Shown one piece after another: positions 9,718-16,921 of a DNA stretch of 31,770 nucleotides. How positions within the stretch are numbered: position 1 is the first letter of the stretch; each line of letters starts with the position of its first letter. The translations under genes and the position numbers were made by a program. The notes under the pieces were generated by a model. It saw only the letters and a program-made list of their open reading frames with translations. It was not told where the DNA came from and did not search any database. Source of the DNA: JAJPHY01 sp040754475 (GTDB taxonomy: Bacteria > Actinomycetota > UBA4738 > HRBIN12); assembly GCA_040754475.1 (NCBI GenBank), contig JBFMCN010000051.1, forward strand, positions 1-31,770, read 5' to 3'.

Positions 9718-10005
9718 ATGGAGATCTCTGAGCTGCAGACGACCCTTCGCCGCACCTACTACCGGCGGGACGCCAAGCGTGGGCGCGATGCCACCTTCCG
9801 CTGGCTGACCGAGGAGGTCGGCGAGCTGGCGAAGGCGCTCCGCAAGGGCGAGCCGTCCGATGTCGTTCACGAGTTCGGCGACGTGCTGGCCTGGCTCGCC
9901 TCGCTCGCGAACCTGGCGGGGGTGGATCTGGAGGAGGCCGTGGCCCGATACGCCGCCGGATGCCCGAAGTGCGGCTCCGTGCCCTGCGAGTGCGAGTTCC
10001 GATGA
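9718..10005 (+). CDS. MazG-like nucleotide pyrophosphohydrolase with Cys-rich tail
   Basis: A 95-residue all-helical single MazG domain. The signature metal ligands are visible: EEVGE (EExxE, about residues 33-37) and, about 25 residues on, HEFGDVLAWL containing the ExxD pair. Family knowledge: MazG-type enzymes hydrolyse (d)NTPs to monophosphate and pyrophosphate with Mg2+, clearing abnormal nucleotides in the cytoplasm. The protein ends in CPKCGSVPCECEF, four cysteines in CxxC...CxC form that could bind zinc, an addition the catalytic fold does not need. An in-frame ATG at 9691 would add nine residues. I prefer 9718 because the conserved fold begins there and a TAGACT box lies between the two. 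The GNAT gene follows within about 30 bp on the same strand and is probably co-transcribed. Confidence 0.82.
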   Translation: MEISELQTTLRRTYYRRDAKRGRDATFRWLTEEVGELAKALRKGEPSDVVHEFGDVLAWLASLANLAGVDLEEAVARYAAGCPKCGSVPCECEFR

Positions 10006-10033
10006 GAGAGAGCTGCCGGCCCTCGTGACTCCG

Positions 10034-10525
10034 ATGGAATTCCTCATCCGGGACGCCGTCGTGCGCGACTGGCCCCAGGTCGCGGGCCTGCTGATCGAGC
10101 TCGGGCGCGACGTGTCGCCGTCGGCCACGACGAACCCCTCGTACTCGATCCTGTTCGGCGGGCACCTGGCCGCGCACGAGACGCGCACGCTGGTCGCCGA
10201 GGCCGGAGACCGGCTGATCGGGTTCCTGGACCTCGAGTTCCGCCAGCGCCTCGGCCACCCGCGCCCCCAGGCGTGGGTGAACGACGTCATCGTGTCCGAG
10301 TCGGCTCGGAGCATGGGGGTCGGAAAGGCCTTGCTCGACAGGGCCGAGGAGCTGGCCCGAAGCCGAGGGTGCTTTCGGATGTCGCTCGGGACGGCGCTAT
10401 GGCGGGAGCGGGCACACGCCTTCTACGAGCGCGAGGGCTGGCTCCACTACGGGAAGTGGTTCGTCAAGGTCCTCGACGAGCGGTGGGTTCCGCGGCAGGG
10501 GCCGCCGGGGGCGGACGGCGACTAG
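10034..10525 (+). CDS. GNAT family N-acetyltransferase
   Basis: A 163-residue single-domain acetyltransferase. The acetyl-CoA pyrophosphate-binding loop is visible as SMGVGKALLDRAEELARSRG (about residues 94-113), preceded by the beta-4 strand AWVNDVIV and followed by the AHAFYEREGW motif typical of the C-terminal half of the fold. It transfers an acetyl group from acetyl-CoA to an amine; the substrate cannot be told from sequence. The start is taken as ATG 10034 (MEFLIRDAVVRDWPQ). An in-frame GTG at 10025 is the alternative. It lies 28 bp after the MazG-like stop. The gene converges on the broken hydrolase gene that ends 40 bp downstream; no strong terminator is visible between them. Confidence 0.85.
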   Translation: MEFLIRDAVVRDWPQVAGLLIELGRDVSPSATTNPSYSILFGGHLAAHETRTLVAEAGDRLIGFLDLEFRQRLGHPRPQAWVNDVIVSESARSMGVGKALLDRAEELARSRGCFRMSLGTALWRERAHAFYEREGWLHYGKWFVKVLDERWVPRQGPPGADGD

Positions 10526-10564
10526 CTGCTCGCCCCCGAGGGCTCGCCTCCAGGGCCCGCCTTC

Positions 10565-11365
10565 TCAGAGGTTCTCCCGCAACCAGGCGCCGTGATCCAC
10601 GTACGCGGGCAGGTCCGCAGGACAGCCATTTGCCCAGTTGCCAGGACCTTGGCACCCGAGATGATGATGCCCCAGATTGCCATAGCATCGCCCGGGACCG
10701 GCGTACCACCTGAGAGTCTTCGTCCCGCCGGCGGCCCTGAACAGGGCACGGATGTTCCCGAGGGACACCATCTCGTCAGCCTTGGACTCCTGGAACAGCA
10801 AGGCCGCCTGTTGGTTGTGGCCGACGTATTCCACGGGGTAGACGACGGCCATCGCATCCTGGTACTCGGCGAGTGCATCGCCCCTTCGCAGGGGCCCGGC
10901 CCAGTCGGCCCTGTCGGGCTCGTCAGAGCTGTAGGCGCCGATGCCGCTCAGGACGTACGCGTCGATCCGGTCCTCAACACCGGAGAGGATCGAACCAACC
11001 CAGCCGCGAACCCTTCCTTCGCGAGCTCGAACGCGTCGTACCGGAAGTAGTCGCGGTCCATGGTGAACGGGTGCGCGTAGAGCACCACCGGGAACGGGCC
11101 CTGCCCGTCGGGGATCACAAGCCAGGCCGGCACTGTGTAACCCGAGCTCTGGTACGTGATGTCGTAGACGGTCGCTCCGTCCTCTCGCTCGCTGTCCAAC
11201 TCCTGGTAGGCGAGGGGCTCGGAGGCGTCGTAGTCGTTACATCCTCACGAGCTCGTCGAACGGCGGGAGGCTGTACGAGGGAACGACATACCGCGGCCGC
11301 GGGGCCTCATCGCACGCGGAGAGCACGAGGGCGAAGACCGCGAGAAGGAAGGTCGTCCTTCGCAT
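10565..11365 (-). pseudogene. Broken lipoprotein alpha/beta-hydrolase (dienelactone-hydrolase-like) gene
   Basis: Pieces of one gene are spread over two frames. The start is ATG 11365 with AGGAG six bases upstream, giving a lipoprotein signal (FLLAVFALVLSAC, lipobox LSAC). That frame stops at TAA 11239. The next frame continues with DYDASEPLAYQELDSERED and reads through a hydrolase-like stretch (VPAWLVIPDGQGPFPVVLYAH) to about 11005. There it jumps back to the first frame at GSILSGVEDRIDAYVLSGIG and reads to TGA 10565 (VEYVGHNQQAALLFQESKADE, then HGAWLREN). The nucleophile-elbow region (GxSxG) expected between these parts is missing, so an internal deletion accompanies the frame change. The gene carries at least two lesions and lacks its catalytic serine region, so it should not yield an active enzyme. 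Confidence 0.78.
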
Positions 11366-11403
11366 TGCGCTCCTTGCCTCCTGCCCCCGGCCCCACGAGC
11401 CGG

Positions 11404-11469
11404 TCGCTGCGTGCGCTTCCGGGCGACCCTAGCACCGTCGGGCGAAGTCGGTAAAGAGAAAGTTACCGA
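11404..11469 (-). promoter_or_regulatory. Possible promoter and inverted repeat upstream of the broken hydrolase
   Basis: On the minus strand TTTACC is followed after 18 bp by TAGGGT, a plausible -35/-10 pair. Overlapping its upstream edge is the inverted repeat TCGGTAA-N8-TTACCGA at 11448-11469, with perfect 7-bp arms. The repeat sits just after the HIT gene stop and has no T-run, so an operator is likelier than a terminator. Confidence 0.3.
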
Positions 11470-11476
11470 ATGCGCC

Positions 11477-11866
11477 TCAGCGGGCGGCAGCGCGGATGCG
11501 TTCTGCGAAGTCCAGGATCAGGGCGCGGTCTCCCCGAGACCCGCTCTCGTAGCGCGGGATCAGGTGGATGTGGAAGTGAAGGATGTGCTGGTCGGCGATC
11601 CTGCCATTCGCCTGCCGGACGGTGAGCCCCGGCGGCGTGAGCGCGGTTCGGATCGCCTGCGCGAGGTGGAGCGTCGTGTGCCAGACGGCATCGGCGTCGG
11701 GCTGTTGGAGCTCGTAGATGTCGGCTGCGTGGCGCTTGGGGACGACCAGCGTGTGCCCGTTCGAGAACGGGAAGGCGTCCATGAACGCCATGGTCAGTTC
11801 GTCCTCGAAGACGACCTGGGCAGGCATCCGGCCCGACACGATGTCGCAGAACGTGCAGTCGCTCAC
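11477..11866 (-). CDS. HIT family (histidine triad) nucleotide-binding hydrolase
   Basis: A 129-residue HIT protein. The catalytic triad region HFHIHLIPRY is visible near residue 97, and the N-terminal CTFC with the downstream HAAD region matches the zinc-binding HINT branch. Family knowledge: HINT-like enzymes hydrolyse AMP-lysine or other nucleotide phosphoramidates in the cytoplasm. The GTG start at 11866 overlaps the asd stop by four bases (GTGA), so translation is probably coupled. It is the last gene of the dnaX-recR-peptidase-lysC-asd run and is followed by the small inverted repeat at 11448-11469. Confidence 0.93.
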   Translation of the reverse strand: MSDCTFCDIVSGRMPAQVVFEDELTMAFMDAFPFSNGHTLVVPKRHAADIYELQQPDADAVWHTTLHLAQAIRTALTPPGLTVRQANGRIADQHILHFHIHLIPRYESGSRGDRALILDFAERIRAAAR

Positions 11867-12888
11867 GCGAACAGGTGCTCTGCGATCTGGACCGCGTTCA
11901 GCGCTGCGCCCTTGCGAAGGTTGTCGGCGCAGCTGAACAGAAGAAGCGCGTCGTCGCGATCCGGCACCTGGCGGATCCTGCCGACGAGCGCGATGTCGAG
12001 CCCTGCCGCCTCGAGCGGGCTCGGGTAGATGCCGTTCGAAGGGTCGTCTCGGAGCTCGACGCTGGGCGCGGCGGCCAGCACCTCGCGAGCCTCGCCGACC
12101 GAGATGGGGCGGGAGAACGTGGCGTGGATCGAAACCGCGTGCCCCACGATCACCGGCACGCGGACGGCGGTGGTCGCGATCTCGAGGTCCGGGAGCGAGA
12201 GGATCTTCCTCGCCTCCTGCTGCATCTTCAGCTCCTCGAACGTGTACCCCGACTCCTCATCGAACAGGTCTATCTTCGCCACGACGTTGTAGGCGATCGT
12301 CTTGCCGATCACCTCACCGACCGGAAGGGAGGAAAGGTCGGGACGCTCCAGCTCCTCTTCCCTGCCGTGCAGCTCCCCGATCTGCGCGACCAGCTCGCGG
12401 ATGCCCCTTTGTCCCGCGCCCGCGACCGACTGGTAGGAGGAGATGAAGAGCGAACGGAGCCCGGCGGCCCGGTGGAGCGGGGCCGCCGCCAGGAGCGCCG
12501 TGATGATAGTGCAGTTCGGCACGCAGGCGATCCTCGGCTTGCCGGCGAGCGACTCGGGATTCACCTCGGGGATCGTGAGCGCCGCGTACGGTTCCATCCG
12601 GAACGCGCTCGAGTTGTCGACGCAGAACGTCCCCGCCTCCGCCGCCTGCGGGATCCAGGTCCTCGCGACGGAGCCGCCGCAAGAGCTGAGCGCGAGGTCT
12701 ACGCCCTCGAGCGCTTCGAGCGAGAGCAGGCGCAGCGCGTGCTCCTCGCCCCTGAAGCTCACTCGGGTCCCAACGGACCGCTCCGAGGCGAGCAGCACCA
12801 GCTCATCGACCGGGAACGACCGCTCCTCGAGGATGCTGACCATCCTCCGCCCGACCGCCCCGGTAGCACCGACCACGGCTACGCGCAT
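11863..12888 (-). CDS. asd: Aspartate-semialdehyde dehydrogenase
   Basis: A 341-residue NADPH-dependent enzyme that reduces beta-aspartyl phosphate to aspartate semialdehyde, the branch point to lysine, diaminopimelate, threonine and methionine. The product opens with the Rossmann motif VAVVGATGAVG. The catalytic cysteine is in ACVPNCTII (Cys about 126), and RVPVIVGH carries the conserved Arg and His. The start is ATG 12888; longer in-frame readings would run into lysC, and a GTG nine bases upstream is a minor alternative. It follows lysC by 28 bp, the standard pairing of the first two steps of the aspartate pathway, and overlaps the HIT gene by four bases. Confidence 0.96.
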   Translation of the reverse strand: MRVAVVGATGAVGRRMVSILEERSFPVDELVLLASERSVGTRVSFRGEEHALRLLSLEALEGVDLALSSCGGSVARTWIPQAAEAGTFCVDNSSAFRMEPYAALTIPEVNPESLAGKPRIACVPNCTIITALLAAAPLHRAAGLRSLFISSYQSVAGAGQRGIRELVAQIGELHGREEELERPDLSSLPVGEVIGKTIAYNVVAKIDLFDEESGYTFEELKMQQEARKILSLPDLEIATTAVRVPVIVGHAVSIHATFSRPISVGEAREVLAAAPSVELRDDPSNGIYPSPLEAAGLDIALVGRIRQVPDRDDALLLFSCADNLRKGAALNAVQIAEHLFA

Positions 12889-12916
12889 GGTCCGCACATG
12901 GTAGCGGCCGCGAGGA

Positions 12917-14167
12917 TCACCCCGCGACGATCGGGCCTTCTCCGCCGAGCTCGAAGCGCGTGTGGATCGCCCGCAGGGCGCGCTCGGCGTCGGCGGCACG
13001 GACCACGCACGAGACGCGGATCGACGAGGTGGAGATCATCTCGATGTTGATGCCCTCGGAGGCGAGCGCGTCGAACATGTCCGCTGCGACGCCGGGGTGG
13101 CTCTTCATCCCCGCGCCGACGAGGGAGACCTTGGCGATCGACTCGTCGATCGTGTAGCGGGCCGCGCCGATCTCCTTGACGATCCGGCCGAGGACCTCCT
13201 CCAGGAGCGGGACGTCGCTCCGCGGGGCGGTGAACGACATGTCGGTCGTGCCCTCGTGGGACACGTTCTGCACGATCATGTCGACGTTGATCCCCTCTGA
13301 GGCCACAGCCTTGAAGATCATCGCCGCCACGCCCGGATGGTCGGGGACCCTCTCCAGGGTGACCTTCGCCTCCGTGTCGTCCAGCGCGGCCCCCGAGACG
13401 AGCGCCGCCTCCATCCCGACGTCCATGTCTATCCCTTCCCCCTCCACGACCCACGTGCCCGGTTCGTCGGTGAACGAGGAACGGACGTGGATCTGCACCC
13501 CGGTACGGCGAGCGTACTCGACCGATCGAGACTGGAGCACCTTCGCGCCGGCGGCCGCGAGCTCGAGCATCTCCTCGTAGGAGATCCGATCGCGCCTTCG
13601 GGCGGAGGGCACGATCCTCGGATCGGCCGTGAACACCCCATCGACATCCGTGTAGATCTCGCAGACCTCTGCCCCGAGCGCCGCGGCCATGGCGACGGCG
13701 GTGGTGTCCGAACCACCGCGGCCGAGCGTCGTGATGTCGTAGTCGACCGAGAGCCCCTGGAACCCGGCCACGATCACTACGTTTCCGGCGTCGAGCGACT
13801 CCTTGATCCGCCTCGGACGGATCTCGACGATCTTCGCCCGACCGTGGCGCGTGTCGGTGATGATCCCCGCCTGCGAGCCCGTGTAGGAGGCGGCACGGCA
13901 CCCGCGAGCGTTCACCGCGATCGCCAGAAGGGACATGGTGATCCGCTCACCGGATGTGAGGAGCATGTCGAGCTCGCGCGGCTCCGGGACCGGGGCGATC
14001 TGGTTGGCCAAGGCGATCAGATCGTCGGTTGTGTCCCCCATCGCGGACACGACCACGACGACGTCGTAGCCCTGCCCTCGGTAGCGGACTATCCGGTCGG
14101 CGACCGCCTGGATCCGCTCCGCGTCGCCGACCGACGTGCCACCGTACTTCTGCACGACGATCGCCAC
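12917..14167 (-). CDS. lysC: Aspartokinase
   Basis: A 416-residue aspartate kinase that makes beta-aspartyl phosphate from aspartate and ATP, the first committed step of the aspartate family. Visible motifs: KYGGTSVG at residues 7-14, SGERITMSLL around 72-81, the substrate-binding segment TLGRGGSDTTAVA near 152, and YTDVDGVFTADPR near 180. The C-terminal ~150 residues form tandem ACT domains (DHPGVAAMIFKAVASEGINV and SHPGVAADMFDALASEGINI), the usual site of lysine and/or threonine feedback control. The start is GTG 14167, with GGAAGGGG upstream. Only 45 bp separate it from the peptidase stop, too short for a lysine riboswitch, so control is likely allosteric or from a promoter further upstream. 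Confidence 0.97.
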   Translation of the reverse strand: MAIVVQKYGGTSVGDAERIQAVADRIVRYRGQGYDVVVVVSAMGDTTDDLIALANQIAPVPEPRELDMLLTSGERITMSLLAIAVNARGCRAASYTGSQAGIITDTRHGRAKIVEIRPRRIKESLDAGNVVIVAGFQGLSVDYDITTLGRGGSDTTAVAMAAALGAEVCEIYTDVDGVFTADPRIVPSARRRDRISYEEMLELAAAGAKVLQSRSVEYARRTGVQIHVRSSFTDEPGTWVVEGEGIDMDVGMEAALVSGAALDDTEAKVTLERVPDHPGVAAMIFKAVASEGINVDMIVQNVSHEGTTDMSFTAPRSDVPLLEEVLGRIVKEIGAARYTIDESIAKVSLVGAGMKSHPGVAADMFDALASEGINIEMISTSSIRVSCVVRAADAERALRAIHTRFELGGEGPIVAG

Positions 14168-14212
14168 GGAACCCCTTCCGACTGGAGCGCTTAGGGTAGC
14201 AGGCCGGTTCCG

Positions 14213-16327
14213 CTACTTGTCGGCGTTCGGGCCGGTGACCAAGAGAGAGCGGCGCAGGAAGTCGAGCTGGACGCGAAGGACGTTCTCGGCGGCGGCCTCG
14301 GAACGCGGCAGGTGAGTCGCGTTCGGTAGCAGCACCAGCTCGTGGAAGCGTCCGGCCTCGAAGAGAGCAGCCGACAGCGCCAGGGTGTGGACGACGTAGA
14401 CGTTGTCGTCGGACAGCCCGTGTATCAGAAGCAGCGGGCGCTCGAGGCAGGGCGCGTCGGCAAGGATGGAGTTACGAGCGTATGCCTCCGCTTCCTCGGC
14501 CGGGTGCCCGAGGTAGCGCTCGGTGAAGTGCGTGTCGTACCAGCGCCAGTCGCTCACGGGGGCACCGGCAACCGCCGCGTGAAAGACGTCGGGTCGGCGA
14601 AGCACCGCCATCGCCGACAGGTACCCTCCGAAGGACCAGCCGCGGATACCCACCCGTGAAAGGTCCAGGAACGGGAACTGCTCGCCGGCGGCGTGGAGCG
14701 CGTCGACCTGGTCCTCGAGGGCGACGCCGAAGTCCCGGTAGGCCTCGCGATCCCAGCCGGGCCCGCGACCTGGCGTTCCGCGTCCGTCTACGACGAGCAC
14801 GGCGAACCCGTGGTCGGCGAACCACTGCGATTCCGGGTACTCGCCGAGCGAGCGGAGGACCCTGGCACCGTGCGGGCCGCCGTACGGATCCATCAGCACC
14901 GGCAGAGGCTCGTCGGGATCGAGGCTCCCGGGCAGGAGCAGCGCGGCTCGGAGCTCGCGTTCGCCGAGCGAGACGAACGTAGGTCGCGGGCGGACCGACG
15001 GCCGGTCGGCCACGTTCGCGATCTCGGCCACGGGCCGGCCGCCGCGCAGAACGCCCACCTGCGCGCTTGGTCCTTTCAATGTGGAAGACACGAGGACCGT
15101 CACGTCGCCGTCCTCCGCGCCACCGTGCACGCCGGCTTCCTTGCTCAGTCGAACGAGCCCCGCGTCGGACCACCGCCACAGATGGATCTCGGTCGGCTCC
15201 TCGGACGCGGTGAACAGGACGCCGTCGCTCGCCGAGACGACGCTGCGGACCTGCAGCCCGGGAGGCGTGACCGGCTCGAAACCCACGGCGAGCCGGTAGG
15301 TGTCGGCGGCATGGTCGATCGCGACCGTGACGAACCGACCGTCGGAGAGCCGGACGGGGGCGTCGTCGGCGAGGTCGATCCAGCACTCGTCGCTTTCCTC
15401 CCGGAGAAGCGAAACGGCGCCGGTCGCCACGTCGACCTCCAGCAACTGTGCCAGCCGCTGGTCTCGGGATTGGACGAGGATCGTGAGCGGGCATCCTTCG
15501 CTCCAGTTCACACGCGCCAGGTAGGGGAAGGACTTCCGATCCCAGTCGACCTCGACGCGCTCACCCGTCGCCACGTCGAAGACGTGCAGCGTGACTTCCG
15601 CATCGTCCGTGCCGGCCTGCGGGAACCGAACGGGGCGAGGGGCAGCGGCCGGATCGGTCGGGTCGCCGATGTACCAGACCCGGACCATCCGCTCGTCCAC
15701 TCGGGCGGCCGCGAGCTTCGATCCGTCCGGCGACCACCAGTACCCGTGTAGACGGCTCATCTCCTCGGCGGCCGCGAACTCCGCCAGGCCCCACGAGATG
15801 TCCGGGTCGTCGTCGGCGGCGAGCACGCGACCGACGCCATCGAGCTCGAGAACGTGGAGCGCCCCCGCTGTGACGCAGGCGACTCTCGTACCGGTGGGAT
15901 CGAGCTGCGGGTCGTCGGCCGATCCGACCGTGGGCAGCTCGCGGACGCCGCCCTCCACGAGGTCGACCAGGAAGAGTCGCCCGGAGAGCACGAAGACGGC
16001 CCGGCGGACCTCTCGGTCGGTCGCGTAGGCGGTGATGCCCTCCGCCAGCTCGCGCTTCCGCTCGCGACGCGCCCGTTCGGCGTCCGTGAGCAGCGCTTCG
16101 TCCGCGTCGGGTGCGAGCTCCTTCGGGTCGACGAGGCACCGCTCCTCGCCGGTCGCAACTTCCAGCGACCACAGGCAGGTCAGCAGGTCGTCGCCTGCCC
16201 GGGAGCGAAGGAAAGCGATACGCGAGCCATCCGGCGACACGGTGAAGTCCCTCGGAACGCCGAGCGTGAAGTACCTCGTCCTCGCGAGCTGCCGCGGGAA
16301 CTCGTCTGGAGCCGAGACGTCCGCCAT
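14213..16327 (-). CDS. S9 family peptidase, dipeptidyl-peptidase IV-like
   Basis: A 704-residue prolyl-oligopeptidase-family enzyme. An N-terminal beta-propeller (DPPIV_N; repeats such as FTVSPDGSRIAFLRS and WWSPDGSKLAAAR) spans about residues 20-440. It includes EFAAAEEMSR, matching the double-Glu motif that holds the substrate amino terminus in DPP-IV. The C-terminal alpha/beta-hydrolase domain has the nucleophile GWSFGGY (near 562), the Asp in HGLSDDNVY and the His in NATHLPR, so the triad is complete. No signal peptide is visible, which suggests a cytoplasmic enzyme that removes N-terminal dipeptides from short peptides. Its ATG lies immediately after the recR stop (TAG then ATG with no gap). 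Its place between recR and lysC is unusual but it is clearly in the same transcription unit. Confidence 0.94.
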   Translation of the reverse strand: MADVSAPDEFPRQLARTRYFTLGVPRDFTVSPDGSRIAFLRSRAGDDLLTCLWSLEVATGEERCLVDPKELAPDADEALLTDAERARRERKRELAEGITAYATDREVRRAVFVLSGRLFLVDLVEGGVRELPTVGSADDPQLDPTGTRVACVTAGALHVLELDGVGRVLAADDDPDISWGLAEFAAAEEMSRLHGYWWSPDGSKLAAARVDERMVRVWYIGDPTDPAAAPRPVRFPQAGTDDAEVTLHVFDVATGERVEVDWDRKSFPYLARVNWSEGCPLTILVQSRDQRLAQLLEVDVATGAVSLLREESDECWIDLADDAPVRLSDGRFVTVAIDHAADTYRLAVGFEPVTPPGLQVRSVVSASDGVLFTASEEPTEIHLWRWSDAGLVRLSKEAGVHGGAEDGDVTVLVSSTLKGPSAQVGVLRGGRPVAEIANVADRPSVRPRPTFVSLGERELRAALLLPGSLDPDEPLPVLMDPYGGPHGARVLRSLGEYPESQWFADHGFAVLVVDGRGTPGRGPGWDREAYRDFGVALEDQVDALHAAGEQFPFLDLSRVGIRGWSFGGYLSAMAVLRRPDVFHAAVAGAPVSDWRWYDTHFTERYLGHPAEEAEAYARNSILADAPCLERPLLLIHGLSDDNVYVVHTLALSAALFEAGRFHELVLLPNATHLPRSEAAAENVLRVQLDFLRRSLLVTGPNADK

Positions 16328-16921
16328 CTACATCTCGCGGCGGCCCTCGAGGGCCTGGGACAGCGTGACCTCGTCCGCGTACTCGAGGTCGCCGCCGACC
16401 GGCAGGCCGCTGGCGAGCCTAGTGACCTTCACGCCGAGCGGCTTGAGGAGCGCGGCCACGTACATCGCCGTCGCGTTGCCCTCGAGGTTCGGGTTAGTGG
16501 CCAGGATGACCTCGGTCACGTGGTTGCGTTCGACCCGCTGGAGCAGCTCCTGCACCCGGAGGTCGTCGGGCCCAATGCCGTCGAGCGGCGAGATCGCGCC
16601 GCCGAGCACGTGGTACCGGCCCCTTATGACGCTCGCGCGCTCGATCGTCGCGGCGTCCTTCGGCTCCTCCACGACGCAGAGCACGGTGCGGTCGCGACCC
16701 TCGTCGCGGCAGACCCGGCAGAGGTCGCCCTCGGCGACGTTGCCGCACTCCTTGCAGAAGGCGATGCGTTCCTTGGCTTGCACGATGGCCTCGGCCAGGC
16801 GCTTCGCCTCGTCCGGAGGCGCCTTCACCAGATAGAAGGCGAGGCGCTGGGCGGACTTCGGCCCGATCCCGGGGAGCCGGGACAGCTCCTCGATCAGTTC
16901 CTGGATCGGGCCCTCGTACAC
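16328..16921 (-). CDS. recR: Recombination mediator protein RecR
   Basis: A 197-residue protein of standard RecR length. It acts with RecF and RecO to load RecA on gapped DNA. Domains in order: helix-hairpin-helix (LSRLPGIGPKSAQRLAF, about residues 13-29), a four-Cys zinc finger (CKECGNVAEGDLCRVC, about 56-71), and a Toprim domain (CVVEEPKDAATIER, then ILATNPNLEGNATAMYVA). It ends in the conserved GLPVGGDLEYADEVTL region. The GTG start directly follows the dnaX stop (TAG then GTG, no intervening base). The small ebfC/ybaB gene usually found between dnaX and recR is absent. Confidence 0.97.
   Translation of the reverse strand: MYEGPIQELIEELSRLPGIGPKSAQRLAFYLVKAPPDEAKRLAEAIVQAKERIAFCKECGNVAEGDLCRVCRDEGRDRTVLCVVEEPKDAATIERASVIRGRYHVLGGAISPLDGIGPDDLRVQELLQRVERNHVTEVILATNPNLEGNATAMYVAALLKPLGVKVTRLASGLPVGGDLEYADEVTLSQALEGRREM

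Noticed and set aside
11448..11469. Inverted repeat as an intrinsic terminator of the HIT gene
   Set aside because: The arms are short and AT-containing, the loop is 8 nt and no T-run follows. An operator is likelier.
14168..14212. Lysine riboswitch or attenuator before lysC
   Set aside because: Only 45 bp separate lysC from the preceding gene, far too short for a riboswitch, and no hairpin pair is seen.
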